Under the pieces are notes generated by a model. The model did no database searches, was not told the origin of the DNA, and worked only from the letters and a program-made list of their open reading frames with translations. A program made the position numbers and the translations under genes. From positions 1-43,980 of the forward strand of contig NZ_CACXTS010000024.1 of assembly GCF_902770715.1 (NCBI RefSeq): 43,980 nt of DNA, in the 5' to 3' direction. The stretch is from an uncultured Methanobrevibacter sp. (GTDB taxonomy: Archaea; Methanobacteriota; Methanobacteria; Methanobacteriales; Methanobacteriaceae). Shown piece after piece: positions 7,783 through 16,794 of the stretch. Each line of letters starts with the position of its first letter. Positions within the stretch are counted from its first letter, which is position 1.

Positions 7783-9477
7783 ATGAATCATGATAAAATG
7801 TCAAATATCAGTGCAAAAAGAGGATTTTTATGGCCTTCCTTTGAAATTTATTCCGGAGTATCCGGTTTTACCGATTACGGACCTCTTGGAGCTAGCCTAA
7901 AAAATAACATCATGCAGAAATGGAGAAAGCAATATGTTTCTGGTGAAGGATTCTACGAAATAGAAGGTCCTACCGTAATGCCGAAAGAAGTTTTAAAGGC
8001 ATCAGGACACGTTGACAACTTCACAGATCCAATGTGTAAATGTGAAAGCTGTGGAGAAGTGTTTAGAGCAGACCATATCATTGAAGATGTTATTGGAGAA
8101 GATGTGGAAAGCTTGGAAAATGAAGAGCTTGACCAAATCGTAATCGACAACAACATCAAATGCCCTGAATGTGGAGGAGACTTGTCAAACATCTGGAATT
8201 ACAACCTAATGTTTAAGACTGAAATCGGTGCAAAAGGGGATAAGGTAGGATACATGAGACCTGAAACCGCACAAGGCATTTTCATTTTATTCAAACGTTT
8301 AGAAAGATTTTTCAGAGGAAAACTCCCATTTGGAGCAGTGCAACTTGGAAAAGCATACAGAAATGAAATTTCACCAAGACAAGGAGTTATCAGGCTTAGG
8401 GAATTCACACAAGCAGAAGCTGAAATCTTTTTAAATCCTAAAGACAAGACACATCCTAAATTCTCACAAATAGAGGATGTCGTATTGCGCCTGAATTCAC
8501 AGGAAGTTCAGGAAAACAATTTAGAGCCTTTGGAAATCACCGCCCGTGAAGCGCTTGACAAAGGAATTGTAGCCAATGAAATGTTAATCTACCAATTATA
8601 TTTAGCTCGTAAATTCTTGACTGAACTTGGAATTCCTGAAGATGTTTTAAGATTCAGACAACACTTGGCAGGGGAAATGGCTCACTATGCGCTTGACTGC
8701 TGGGATGTTGAAGTCAAGACAGACAAATACGGATGGGTTGAAATTATCGGTATCGCTGACAGAGGAGATTATGACCTATCTTCACACTCAAAGTTCAGTA
8801 ACGAAGAATTGAACGTGTTTGTTGAATATGATGAACCTAAAAAAGTTCAAAAGACTGTTGTTAAACCAAACTTATCCAAATTCGGACCAATATTCAAAGG
8901 AGATTCTCCTAAAGTCAAACAAGCTATTGAAAATGCTGATGTTGAAGATATAAAAGCAGCAATTGAAAGTGAAGGCAAATTTACAGTTGAATTGGACAAG
9001 ATATATGAAGTAACTGAAGATTTGCTTATCTTTGAAGATGTTGAAGAGGAGATTACCGGTGAAAAAATAGTTCCTCACGTTATTGAACCTTCATTTGGTA
9101 TTGACCGTATCACATACTCCGTTTTATTGCATTCATTTACCGAAACCGAAGAGAAGGATTATTTCAAATTCGACAAATCCGTTGCTCCGGTGCAACTTGG
9201 AATATTCCCTCTTGTCAACAAGGAAGGGCCTCGTGAAATTGCTCAGGATTTAACAGAGCAATTAAGAATGGCTGGATTTACCGTTGAATATGATGCAACC
9301 GGAACAATCGGAAAAAGATATGCAAGAGCTGATGAAATTGGTGTTCCTCTTGCAATAACAGTTGATTTTGATACATTGGAAGATAATCAGGTAACTGTTA
9401 GGGACAGAGACACTGAAGCTCAAGAAAGAATTCCAATAGAGGAATTAGCTGACTATCTTGAAAAATATTATAAATGA
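7783..9477 (+). CDS. glyS: Glycyl-tRNA synthetase
   Basis: Class II aminoacyl-tRNA synthetase of the eukaryote/archaeal alpha2 type, 564 residues. Visible features are an N-terminal RGFLWPSFEIYSGVSGFTDYGPLG, a CxxC...CxxC zinc-knuckle insertion (CKCESC and CPECGG), YMRPETAQGIFI, motif 2 around YRNEISPRQGVIRLREFTQ, motif 3 PSFGIDRITYSVLL, and a C-terminal anticodon-binding domain starting near VAPVQLGIFPL. It charges tRNA-Gly in the cytoplasm. An ATG at 7768 is possible, but GGAG at 7769-7772 lies at proper distance from the ATG at 7783, so the later start is preferred. The stop lies inside a palindromic terminator shared with the convergent regulator gene. Confidence 0.96.
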   Translation: MNHDKMSNISAKRGFLWPSFEIYSGVSGFTDYGPLGASLKNNIMQKWRKQYVSGEGFYEIEGPTVMPKEVLKASGHVDNFTDPMCKCESCGEVFRADHIIEDVIGEDVESLENEELDQIVIDNNIKCPECGGDLSNIWNYNLMFKTEIGAKGDKVGYMRPETAQGIFILFKRLERFFRGKLPFGAVQLGKAYRNEISPRQGVIRLREFTQAEAEIFLNPKDKTHPKFSQIEDVVLRLNSQEVQENNLEPLEITAREALDKGIVANEMLIYQLYLARKFLTELGIPEDVLRFRQHLAGEMAHYALDCWDVEVKTDKYGWVEIIGIADRGDYDLSSHSKFSNEELNVFVEYDEPKKVQKTVVKPNLSKFGPIFKGDSPKVKQAIENADVEDIKAAIESEGKFTVELDKIYEVTEDLLIFEDVEEEITGEKIVPHVIEPSFGIDRITYSVLLHSFTETEEKDYFKFDKSVAPVQLGIFPLVNKEGPREIAQDLTEQLRMAGFTVEYDATGTIGKRYARADEIGVPLAITVDFDTLEDNQVTVRDRDTEAQERIPIEELADYLEKYYK

Positions 9478-9492
9478 GTTTAAACTCATTTA
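9471..9492. terminator. Bidirectional terminator between glyS and the regulator
   Basis: A perfect 22-base palindrome, half-site TAAATGAGTTT, covers the last codons of both convergent genes. T-rich sequence follows on each side. It can serve as a terminator hairpin on both strands. Confidence 0.6.
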
Positions 9493-10262
9493 TTTTCAAT
9501 TTTAAAATTTTCATATAGATTATTGGCCCATCTTATCGAATCGCTATTTTTTGAGGTCAATAGCCTATTCTGATCAAAAAATCCATCATCCTTAAACAGC
9601 CCTAAAATCATTAGTTCCTCCGTGACAATCAAAAGGAAAACATTTTCACCATCAAAAGAGGATACCTCATTAACCTTGGACTTTTTTTGAAAGATATTAA
9701 AAATATTTTCAGGAATCATGACCTCAACTTTCTTATTATTTTCAACCAATCCATTAAGTATATCATTAAAATTTTCATAATAAAATGGCAAAATGCATTT
9801 GACTTCCTCCGCACTATTCAATGCAGTTTCCATGAAATTATACATTCTGTACACATCAACGGCATCAGATTCCATGAGATTTGCCTTTCCAAGCAAATAC
9901 AACTCGGCAATTGACTGATTTGGAATCATAGTAACCAGATGCTTATCCAAAATATTGAAGAATTCATTTAGCAGAGTAATCAGATAGCCCAATTCCAAAA
10001 TCTGTTCGATTTTCAGTCTTGTGGAATTTGACAAATGATACTTGTTGGATTCGCGAAATACATGCTCTTCCAATTCCAATTTGTGCATGTTGCTGGATAT
10101 TGAACTATAAATCAAACCGGTTTTCTGATTTAAATCTTTCATATTGGAGGGATGATCATATAAAGTCGCCAATATCTTTAATCTTACCAATGAATTAGTC
10201 ATATATTTTATTTCTTCTGAAATCGAATCGTAGTTCTTAAGATAATTTTCATTTTCTTCCAC
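9486..10262 (-). CDS. Winged-helix transcriptional regulator, FilR1/DUF1724-like
   Basis: A regulator with an N-terminal winged helix (about residues 12-75: LVRLKILATLYDHPSN, DLNQKTGLIYSSISSNMHKLE) and a C-terminal ligand-sensing type domain of about 160 residues. The layout matches the archaeal family containing methanogenesis regulator FilR1 (DUF1724 middle domain). The reading frame stays open to 10352, but GTG at 10262 is preceded by GGTGATTAAT, the ribosome binding site style used throughout this window, giving 258 residues. Upstream lies an inverted repeat at 10352-10374 that could be an autoregulatory operator, shared with the divergent hydrolase gene at 10446. The target genes are unknown. 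Confidence 0.78.
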   Translation of the reverse strand: MEENENYLKNYDSISEEIKYMTNSLVRLKILATLYDHPSNMKDLNQKTGLIYSSISSNMHKLELEEHVFRESNKYHLSNSTRLKIEQILELGYLITLLNEFFNILDKHLVTMIPNQSIAELYLLGKANLMESDAVDVYRMYNFMETALNSAEEVKCILPFYYENFNDILNGLVENNKKVEVMIPENIFNIFQKKSKVNEVSSFDGENVFLLIVTEELMILGLFKDDGFFDQNRLLTSKNSDSIRWANNLYENFKIENK

Positions 10263-10351
10263 ATTAATCACCAGTGTAGTATTACTTATACCGTTATTTT
10301 TATTACTGAAGATATAAAATCTCTTGAAGTGAACAACTGCACGAAATAACA

Positions 10352-10374
10352 TTTACAAAAAATTTAAATGTAAA
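10352..10374. promoter_or_regulatory. Inverted repeat between divergent regulator and hydrolase genes
   Basis: TTTACA (10352-10357) and TGTAAA (10369-10374) are separated by 11 AT-only bases in the divergent promoter region. The layout is that of a dimeric winged-helix operator, with TATA-like sequence in the spacer. Assignment to the adjacent FilR1-like protein is inference. Confidence 0.35.
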
Positions 10375-10445
10375 GAATACATGTAGTAATTTTTTTAAAA
10401 CAAAAGAAACAAATTTAGATTAAATAAACATTAATCCGTGATAAT

Positions 10446-11201
10446 ATGATTGACACACACATTCATGCAGATGCCAGAAGTGGCGAAGATTTTAAAGAGA
10501 TGTATCTAGCCGGAATCGATTGTGCAATAACCTGCAGCTATTACCCATATAAGATTGACTCAGAAATCATTCTTCTGAATCATTTAAATAGGATTTTGGA
10601 ATTAGATACCCGAAGAGCATTAGAACATGGACTTGACTTGAAAGTGGCATTGGGAATCCATCCGACAAATGCCCTTGAAAATCCCGAATCGATTTACAAT
10701 GAATTATACAAATGGATAGACTCAAAACAGATTGCAGCCATTGGTGAAATAGGCCTTGAGGATTTAACTGAAACGGAAATAGAAGTGTTTGAAAAGCAAT
10801 TGGACATTGCAGATGAAACAAATTCCAAAGTAATCATCCACACACCAAGAAAAAATAAATCAGAAGTGTTGAAAGTTATTTTGGACATCGTTCCTCAACA
10901 CCTAGATGAAAAACAGGCTGTGATTGATCATATTAATCAAGATGTCATCGGAGAGGTCATTGACAAAAATTATATGCTGGGATTGACCGTGCAGCCCCAC
11001 AAACTTGACGTGAACGGAGCAATAGCCATTCTCGATGATTTCGGATTTGATAAATTCTTGTTGAACAGTGACATGAGCAATAAGCCTTCAGATCCCCTTT
11101 CAGTTCCAAAGACCATTCGCGAATTAAAAAGATTAGGTTATAAGAACAGTGAAATTGAAAAGATTTCCCATAAAAACGCTGAAAACTACTTTAAAATTTA
11201 G
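10446..11201 (+). CDS. TatD-related metal-dependent hydrolase
   Basis: A 251-residue TIM-barrel metallohydrolase of the archaeal TatD-like branch. The N-terminal metal-binding motif is MIDTHIHAD, followed by VALGIHPTN, the glutamate ligand in IGEIGLEDLTETE, VIIHTPR, a later VIDHINQD and NSDMSN near the end. It probably hydrolyses phosphoester bonds, but the natural substrate of this branch is not known. It differs clearly from the canonical TatD at 26411-27199. A CCGTGATA-type ribosome binding site precedes the ATG. The TDT transporter gene follows after 6 bases, suggesting a two-gene operon. Confidence 0.82.
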   Translation: MIDTHIHADARSGEDFKEMYLAGIDCAITCSYYPYKIDSEIILLNHLNRILELDTRRALEHGLDLKVALGIHPTNALENPESIYNELYKWIDSKQIAAIGEIGLEDLTETEIEVFEKQLDIADETNSKVIIHTPRKNKSEVLKVILDIVPQHLDEKQAVIDHINQDVIGEVIDKNYMLGLTVQPHKLDVNGAIAILDDFGFDKFLLNSDMSNKPSDPLSVPKTIRELKRLGYKNSEIEKISHKNAENYFKI

Positions 11202-11207
11202 GATACA

Positions 11208-12107
11208 ATGAATATAATCAAAAACATCCCTATTCCGATTGCAGGACTGATTCTTGCATTGTTGTCCCTTGGAAACTTACTGCAGGACATACATCCCCAT
11301 GTCAGATACCTTTTTGGAGCAATTGGAGTGGTGCTCATCATTTTAGTTGTCTTAAAAGTGATTCAATATCCATCAGACATCAAAAATGATTTTAAAAATC
11401 CAATAATTGTAAGCAGTTCCGGTACTTTTTCCATGAGTTTGATGCTGCTATCTACATATCTTAGCACATTTATGCCAAGTATTGGATATACCATATGGAT
11501 AATTGGAATTAGCTTGCATATTTTGTTAATGATTTACTTTACCTATAATTTCATCATACGTAATTTCGATATAACAACAGTCTATCCCAGCTACTGGATA
11601 GTCTTTGTTGGAATTACCATGGGTGCAATCACTGCACCTACATATGGACTTGAAGAAATGGGCTTCATATTCTTCATGATAGGATTTATAGCAATGCTTG
11701 TTACCACACCCGTGATAATCTACAGATATGTCCGACATGATGAAATTCCGGATATGAACAAGCCGTTGATATGCATTTTCACAGCATTATTCAGCATATT
11801 GATTGTAGGCTATTTGAATTCGTCAAAAACAGCATCCCTTGAATTCATAACAGTTTTATATCTCATTGCATGCCTGTTTTACATATTTGCACTTTATAAA
11901 TTAATTGAATATAGAAATTTGGACTTCTATCCAAGCTTTTCAGCATTCACATTTCCATTTGTAATCAGTGCAATTGCAACAAAAGGAGTCTTGAAAACAG
12001 TCGGGCCAAATATGGCATTATCGCTCATTTTAACATTTGAAACAATAATATCCATAGTAATTGTATTCTACGTATTGTCAGAATACATGCGATTCTTAAA
12101 AAAATAG
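11208..12107 (+). CDS. TDT/SLAC1-TehA-family membrane transporter
   Basis: A 299-residue protein of about ten hydrophobic helices. The opening IPIPIAGLILALLSLGN, the mid-protein YPSYWIVFVGITMGAITAP and the late FYPSFSAFTFPFVISA match the repeated P-S/A-F/Y pattern of the tellurite-resistance/dicarboxylate transporter family (TehA, Mae1, SLAC1). Family members pass anions such as chloride, malate or sulfite; the substrate here cannot be deduced. It is co-oriented with and close behind the TatD-like gene. A hairpin overlapping the convergent sepF stop terminates it. Confidence 0.8.
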   Translation: MNIIKNIPIPIAGLILALLSLGNLLQDIHPHVRYLFGAIGVVLIILVVLKVIQYPSDIKNDFKNPIIVSSSGTFSMSLMLLSTYLSTFMPSIGYTIWIIGISLHILLMIYFTYNFIIRNFDITTVYPSYWIVFVGITMGAITAPTYGLEEMGFIFFMIGFIAMLVTTPVIIYRYVRHDEIPDMNKPLICIFTALFSILIVGYLNSSKTASLEFITVLYLIACLFYIFALYKLIEYRNLDFYPSFSAFTFPFVISAIATKGVLKTVGPNMALSLILTFETIISIVIVFYVLSEYMRFLKK

Positions 12108-12113
12108 TGAAGA

Positions 12114-12133
12114 AAGTAGAAATTAGTCTACTT
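12114..12133. terminator. Bidirectional hairpin between TDT transporter gene and sepF
   Basis: AAGTAGA (12114-12120) pairs with TCTACTT (12127-12133) over a 6-base loop. The hairpin ends inside the sepF stop codon (12132-12134) and lies 7 bases after the transporter stop. There is no long T-run on the plus side, so its strength is uncertain. Confidence 0.5.
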
Positions 12134-12632
12134 ATCCCTTATTGATTACTTTTACTTTACTAGGAGAAAGAATGATTAAATTCTTATCTTCAGAGCGTGC
12201 AAGCAATAATGCCTGTGCATTATAATTAGCTCTCATTTGTTTTATTTTGTCAGCAGCCAATTTAAAGTTAGCAGGGCTTTCCTTTTCCAAAAAGGACAAA
12301 TCCAAAATTACTGGATTTTTCTCTTCGATAATCTGATCCACAACATAATTGATATCATCCAATGATTTTGGCCTGATTAGGACAATCTCATAGAAAGGTT
12401 GGTCAGGAGTAATAACTTCAACATCATACCCATAACTCTCATAGACAGGAGTTTCATTCACAGCTGAAGAATTTGGTACATCATTAGGATTTGGTTGTTG
12501 CATATCATTGTTTGAAGATTTAGTGAAACTGTTAATGAATTCAGTTAGGCTAAAACCTTCACCGGATTTATTGTCGTTTGATTCTGTTTCTTCAAAGCCT
12601 AAGCTTCTTTTTAAAGTATCAGTAAAGCTCAT
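12132..12632 (-). CDS. sepF: Archaeal SepF, FtsZ membrane anchor
   Basis: A 166-residue protein with the three-part layout of archaeal SepF. There is an amphipathic N-terminal membrane-targeting helix (MSFTDTLKRSLGF), a polar disordered linker (about 14-75, rich in Asn, Ser, Glu and Pro), and a C-terminal alpha/beta domain (about 78-165; FYEIVLIRPKSLDDINYVVD, PVILDLSFLEKESP, NLIILSPSKVKVI). SepF tethers FtsZ to the membrane and positions the division ring in FtsZ-using archaea; the Methanobrevibacter smithii protein has been studied directly. A GGAG site precedes the ATG. It starts 5 bases after the DUF1611 gene, so the two are co-transcribed. Confidence 0.9.
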   Translation of the reverse strand: MSFTDTLKRSLGFEETESNDNKSGEGFSLTEFINSFTKSSNNDMQQPNPNDVPNSSAVNETPVYESYGYDVEVITPDQPFYEIVLIRPKSLDDINYVVDQIIEEKNPVILDLSFLEKESPANFKLAADKIKQMRANYNAQALLLARSEDKNLIILSPSKVKVINKG

Positions 12633-12637
12633 TTAAA

Positions 12638-13699
12638 CTACTCCTCTAAATATTCTAAAATTGCATCTAACAATTTAGATGCTCCGTTATTATAAACATC
12701 CTCAGCAGGTAAATTGAATTTGGATTCAAAGAATTCAGGACATAAATCTAAGCTGGCATTTTTAAGGTTGATGGACAATCCAACAACTTTTGTAGGTTCT
12801 ACTGCTTCAATAGCTTTGATTTCTTCCTCAATACCTCTAGGTTCTCTGTAAGGGTGATTTGGTCTGTGTCCAACGATAACTGCATCAGGGGCTGCACCAA
12901 TTAAAATTGCAGCGGATAAACCTCTAGGGTGAGGATTGCCTTTTTCAGTTAGGCTTGACTGACCTTCAATAAAAATAATATCTGGTTGTTTTGTTTCTTC
13001 AACATATTTAATTGCAGATAAAACTGCTGCCGGAACATCCATAGCGGATAAACTTCCAGCTCTAAAATTAAAATCAGTAGGCTCTTCCAATCCCATTTCA
13101 TCAGTTGATATGATTGCTGATTTTAAGCCTTTTTCAACACTTGCCAAACCAAGCATCTTTGTAGTGGTTCTTTTTCCACATTCCTGAGAAGTTCCGCCTA
13201 CAAAAACAACTTTTGCTTTTGGCTTGTAAGAAATTTTAGGTAAGACTTCGCATGACCTTTCGGGAGCTACGCCGGCTATCATTTCAACGACATCTAATCT
13301 AGGGCCGATGTCTTTGATAACCACATTCTTTGCATCAGCAAATTTCTTTAAAGACAAGTTGTCAGCAATAGATAATGATCTGAATGATGTGATGACATTC
13401 AATCCTGCATCAATAGCCTGAACAGCATATTTCAAAGCTGTTCCCTCAGCACCTATCGGCAACATGATGACCAAAGATTTAGCATCGGGAGCATCTTTCA
13501 AGCAACTTTCCAAACTTCCCGCAACGATTTTACCACAAAACTCTTTTCCTTGCTTTCTTACATCATCATCAATGAATCCTACTGCTTCAACACCTTCAAG
13601 ATTGGAGAATTTTTCTCCTCCACCGCCACAACCAACAACTATGAATGGATTTAAATCTTGAATCTCTTTAACTGATTTTACTGAATACAACAATTTCAC
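12638..13699 (-). CDS. DUF1611 P-loop protein (DgcN-like family)
   Basis: A 353-residue protein of the DUF1611/COG3367 family. The N-terminal Rossmann-like part has VVGCGGGGE and a GFIDDD turn. The C-terminal part is a P-loop ligase-like domain with [12 protein letters not shown] (about residues 168-179), [19 protein letters not shown] and [14 protein letters not shown]. Bacterial members named DgcN acylate D-glutamate; the archaeal reaction is not established. It is the first gene of an operon with sepF. The start is uncertain: GTG at 13699 directly abuts GGGG, whereas TTG codons two and three triplets later sit at better distance from the GGGGTGA site. Confidence 0.8.
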   Translation of the reverse strand: MKLLYSVKSVKEIQDLNPFIVVGCGGGGEKFSNLEGVEAVGFIDDDVRKQGKEFCGKIVAGSLESCLKDAPDAKSLVIMLPIGAEGTALKYAVQAIDAGLNVITSFRSLSIADNLSLKKFADAKNVVIKDIGPRLDVVEMIAGVAPERSCEVLPKISYKPKAKVVFVGGTSQECGKRTTTKMLGLASVEKGLKSAIISTDEMGLEEPTDFNFRAGSLSAMDVPAAVLSAIKYVEETKQPDIIFIEGQSSLTEKGNPHPRGLSAAILIGAAPDAVIVGHRPNHPYREPRGIEEEIKAIEAVEPTKVVGLSINLKNASLDLCPEFFESKFNLPAEDVYNNGASKLLDAILEYLEE

Positions 13700-13890
13700 C
13701 CCTATAAGTTATAATTTATAACAACCAAATAAATTTATTATCCTCATGTTTTTTAAAAATTCTTTCAAAAAAATGTTATATTATTAATTATAATTTTTCA
13801 TATTAATAAATGTAAATGTTTTAAGAAAAAATTAATTAATAAAATTGAATAAATAAAAATAATAATAAAAAAATTTTGGAGAGATTTAAC

Positions 13891-14835
13891 ATGAGAAAAC
13901 CTTATGTTATACTGATTGGAAGCGCATCAGGGATTGGAAAATCAACCATTGCCGCTGAACTTGCTAAAAAATTGAATATAAAACATTTAATTGAAAGTGA
14001 CTTTATTCGAGCAGTGGTCAGAGGAATTATTGGTAAGGAATATGCCCCTGCGCTTCATAGCTCATCTTATGATGCATATAAGCACATCAGAAACAAAAGC
14101 CGATACGAAAGTTATGATGAGCTTGTATCGGCGGGATTTGATGATCACGCAGCATATGTTATTCCGGGTCTGGAAAAAATCATCCAACGGGCAATAACCG
14201 ATTATGATGATCTTGTTATTGAAGGAGTTCATTTAGTGCCTGGACTGATAGACATTGAGCAATTCAGAGAAGATGCAGATATTTACTTCTTTATCTTAAG
14301 CTCTGATGAGGAATCCCATAAAGAAAGATTTGTTAAAAGAGCAATTCAGATACATAGGGGTGGAAAACAGTTAGATTTCTTTAAGGAAAATAGGATAATC
14401 CACGACCACCTGTTAAAGCAAGCTGAAATCAATGATGTCCATGTCATTAAAACAGAATCAATTGAAACGACATTGGACAAAATCTTGGCAATCATCAATA
14501 AATCCTGCGCCAATGTAAACCTCACCAATTCCGTAGATGAATTGGCCGATGTCATCGACATCATCATAAACAGGAACCACGGCACACTTGAAAAGGTAAC
14601 ATATAACATTAAAGGATTCAAGGAGCCTCTAATAAGGAATATTAATGTTTCAGACGCTCAATCTGCCAATGAGTTTATAGAGAAACTTAATGAGAGCAAA
14701 GATAAAAAAGACTACCTGTCCCAACTATATGAATTATCAGAGTATAGAAAAACTACAATCTGTGCTTCAAACCCTGAAAAATTAAATAAAATTATAAAAG
14801 AATTACAAGATAAAGGATATGTTTTAAATGAATGA
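13891..14835 (+). CDS. 2-phosphoglycerate kinase
   Basis: A 314-residue P-loop kinase with Walker A GSASGIGKST near the start, LIESDFIRAVVRG, VIEGVHLVPGLID (Walker B-like) and a lid segment ERFVKRAIQIHRGGKQ. Sequence and length match archaeal 2-phosphoglycerate kinase. This enzyme makes 2,3-bisphosphoglycerate, the precursor of cyclic 2,3-diphosphoglycerate, a solute and phosphate store of Methanobacteriales. A TTG at 13876 would extend the frame, but GGAGAG lies just before the ATG at 13891, so that start is chosen. Its last 8 bases overlap the next gene, pointing to coupled translation. The cyclising enzyme is not in the window. Confidence 0.88.
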   Translation: MRKPYVILIGSASGIGKSTIAAELAKKLNIKHLIESDFIRAVVRGIIGKEYAPALHSSSYDAYKHIRNKSRYESYDELVSAGFDDHAAYVIPGLEKIIQRAITDYDDLVIEGVHLVPGLIDIEQFREDADIYFFILSSDEESHKERFVKRAIQIHRGGKQLDFFKENRIIHDHLLKQAEINDVHVIKTESIETTLDKILAIINKSCANVNLTNSVDELADVIDIIINRNHGTLEKVTYNIKGFKEPLIRNINVSDAQSANEFIEKLNESKDKKDYLSQLYELSEYRKTTICASNPEKLNKIIKELQDKGYVLNE

Positions 14836-15406
14836 AAGTGAAATTAATGAAATGGTTATTAAATGTCCTGCATGCTCTGTTGAAGGTTTAGCGAAATCAA
14901 TAATGAAAGAAATAGAAATACCTCATTTTGGAAAGGTTCTGGAAACAACAATCCAATGCCCAAAATGCGGATTCAAACACAGTGATATCATAGCCTTAGA
15001 GCAAAATGACCCTGCAAAATACGTCATTGAAATCAATAAGAACAATTTGTCTGTAAGGGTTGTCCGATCTCAATCCGCTACCGTCTCAATACCTGAAATA
15101 GGCGTGAAAGTGGAACCTGGGCCAAAATCAGAAGGATATGTAACCAATGTTGAGGGCATTTTAACCCGTTTTGAAGATGCAGTGAAAAAGGCTCTGAAAC
15201 TATTTGACGATGAGCAATCACAAAAAAATGCGAAAAACACACTCAAACAGATTGAAGAGCTAAAAAAAGGAAACGGAACTGCAACTTTAATAATTATGGA
15301 TCCTTTCGGCCAAAGCAATATCGTAAGCGAAAATGTTGAAATTTCCGAAATTCCCGAAGAGGAACTAAGAGAATTGAAAACAGGTTTCAGTCACATAGAA
15401 GAATAA
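14828..15406 (+). CDS. ZPR1 zinc-finger domain protein
   Basis: A 192-residue protein with a C4 zinc finger (CPACSVEG and CPKCGFKHSD) followed by a beta-rich domain with VVRSQSATVSIPEIGVKVEPGPKS and VTNVEGILTRFEDAV. This is the single ZPR1 module typical of archaea, whereas eukaryotic ZPR1 has two. Eukaryotic ZPR1 acts with translation factor eEF1A; the archaeal role is inferred at best. It overlaps the 2-phosphoglycerate kinase gene by 8 bases (ATGAATGA junction). A hairpin at 15411-15429 ends it, shared with the convergent histone-like gene. Confidence 0.88.
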   Translation: MNESEINEMVIKCPACSVEGLAKSIMKEIEIPHFGKVLETTIQCPKCGFKHSDIIALEQNDPAKYVIEINKNNLSVRVVRSQSATVSIPEIGVKVEPGPKSEGYVTNVEGILTRFEDAVKKALKLFDDEQSQKNAKNTLKQIEELKKGNGTATLIIMDPFGQSNIVSENVEISEIPEEELRELKTGFSHIEE

Positions 15407-15410
15407 AAAA

Positions 15411-15429
15411 AGAAGAGATTTACTCTTCT
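15411..15429. terminator. Bidirectional hairpin between ZPR1 and histone-like gene 1
   Basis: AGAAGAG (15411-15417) and CTCTTCT (15423-15429) form a 7-bp stem with a 5-base loop. An A-run precedes it on the plus strand, giving a T-run for minus-strand transcripts. The stop codon of the minus-strand gene (15420-15422) lies in the loop. Confidence 0.55.
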
Positions 15430-15857
15430 GACTCTTCCTCATCTTCGACAGGTGCTGAGAAGGTGAAAGTGTCATCTTCAACAACATCCTTCAATTTTAA
15501 AGTTTTTTGCACATCCATTGATAATGCATCACAATCAGCTTTGATAGCTTCTAAATGCAATAAAATTCTTTCTTTTTCCTGATTTATTCTAGAAATGTTG
15601 GTATATGGATAAACACATTCCTTAAACATTTCATAATCAACGGTAGTGTATGGATACTCGTTTAACTGTTTGCATACATTAACCAAAATGCCGTATAAAA
15701 AGTTATTCATTTCAACTTTTACTCTTTCCTGAATCATTCTGCCATCGTCAAGATTTTCTCTCATCAAACGTACAACTTCTGCATATGCGAAAGGCAATTT
15801 TTCTTTTTTTTCATCGGCGGGTGCATTGGAATTATTATTCATTTCTTTTTCGGACAC
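15420..15857 (-). CDS. Histone-fold-like protein with C-terminal coiled coil, copy 1
   Basis: A 145-residue protein. Residues 21-81 resemble an archaeal histone fold: [16 protein letters not shown] would be helix 1, [20 protein letters not shown] the long helix 2, and [13 protein letters not shown] loop 2 plus helix 3. Unlike canonical archaeal histones, the loop-2 RKT motif is replaced by YTT. A long heptad-like helix follows (about 89-122, [19 protein letters not shown]), then an acidic tail. The N-terminus is polar and Asn-rich. Start is GTG 15857, seven bases after AAGGAGG. It is about 85% identical by eye to copy 2 over residues 21-145. Recent surveys describe coiled-coil histone variants in archaea; membership is an inference. 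DNA binding is not shown by sequence. Confidence 0.65.
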   Translation of the reverse strand: MSEKEMNNNSNAPADEKKEKLPFAYAEVVRLMRENLDDGRMIQERVKVEMNNFLYGILVNVCKQLNEYPYTTVDYEMFKECVYPYTNISRINQEKERILLHLEAIKADCDALSMDVQKTLKLKDVVEDDTFTFSAPVEDEEESEE

Positions 15858-15955
15858 AATTAAACCTCCTTAGTTTATTGAAAATTTTGATCAAATCCCC
15901 ATCTTGGCAAAAAAAAGATGAATCATCAATCTCTACTAATATATTTATGATACAT

Positions 15956-15990
15956 CTTATATAAAGGTTTTGTTTAAATTAAAAAAACGA
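15956..15990 (-). promoter_or_regulatory. Promoter of histone-like gene 1
   Basis: On the minus strand, an AAAACC element is followed by TTTATATAAG (15965-15956), a BRE plus TATA box about 100 bases before the start codon. It matches the promoter of copy 2 over roughly 30 bases, including the upstream CGTTTTTT and AATTTAA blocks. Expected transcript start is near 15930, leaving a leader of roughly 70 bases. Confidence 0.65.
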
Positions 15991-16224
15991 TTTATTATTC
16001 AATAGTTTATAGCCATAACTTATCGAATAATGAATAGGAAAATTCATAATATTGATAGTTAAGATTTTTAAAAGATGAAATCGATTACATGATTTATCAG
16101 ACATTTTAAAAAAAAGACCTATTCTAAAAGAATTAAATGCAAAACTAGGTTAAAAAAAATGAAATATGTGCAAATCAAAAAGGATAATGCATAAATGGTG
16201 AATTTAAGGTTAATTAGAAAAAGT

Positions 16225-16266
16225 TTTTAAAAATAAAAAAAATAAGAGAAGAATTATTCGTCTTCT
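16225..16266 (-). terminator. Terminator of histone-like gene 2
   Basis: On the minus strand AGAAGA (16266-16261) pairs with TCTTCT (16252-16247) over an 8-base loop that includes the stop codon. Long T-runs follow (16246-16225). The stem is short, so the T-run probably does most of the work. Confidence 0.5.
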
Positions 16267-16691
16267 AATTCTTCTTCATCTTCGACAGGTGCTGAGAAAG
16301 TGAAAGTATCGTCTTCAACAACATCTTTTAATTTTAATGTTTTTTGTACGTCCATAGCTAATGCGTTACAGTCAGCTTTGATAGCTTCTAAGTGTAACAA
16401 AATTCTTTCTTTTTCTTGATTGATTCTGGTAATATTGGTATATGGGTAAGTACATTCTTTAAACATTTCGTATTCAATAGTAGTGTATGGATAATCGTTT
16501 AATTGTTCACATACATTTTTTAAGACTGAATAGAGGAAATTGTTCATTTCTACTTTTACTCTTTCCCTGATCATTTTGTCGTCATCAAGATTTTCTTTCA
16601 TTAAACGTACAACTTCTGCTTTTGCGAATGGTAATTTTTCTTCTTCCATTAATTCTTCAGAAGTTTCTTCAATCATTTCTTCTTCAGACAT
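16254..16691 (-). CDS. Histone-fold-like protein with C-terminal coiled coil, copy 2
   Basis: A 145-residue paralogue of the preceding gene, same strand, 396 bases upstream. Residues 20-80 show the same histone-like pattern: [49 protein letters not shown]. Residues 84-122 form the near-invariant long helix, followed by DDTFTFSAP and an acidic tail. The first 19 residues are strongly acidic ([19 protein letters not shown]), where copy 1 has a neutral Asn-rich stretch. The overall charge is negative, unusual for a DNA-binding protein. It starts with ATG after GAGGTGTAATT. Separate promoters and terminators show that the two copies are transcribed independently. Confidence 0.65.
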   Translation of the reverse strand: MSEEEMIEETSEELMEEEKLPFAKAEVVRLMKENLDDDKMIRERVKVEMNNFLYSVLKNVCEQLNDYPYTTIEYEMFKECTYPYTNITRINQEKERILLHLEAIKADCNALAMDVQKTLKLKDVVEDDTFTFSAPVEDEEELEDE

Positions 16692-16794
16692 AATTACACC
16701 TCATTTGTGTTTTGTAAAAATATTGATTCACTCCACAATTTCTTTAAAAAAGCATTATGTCATCAATATCAAACTATACATTTATTGGAACTTT

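Noticed and set aside
13700..13890. A gene in the AT-rich stretch before 2-phosphoglycerate kinase
   Set aside because: Only A/T runs with frequent stops in all frames; best read as a divergent promoter region.
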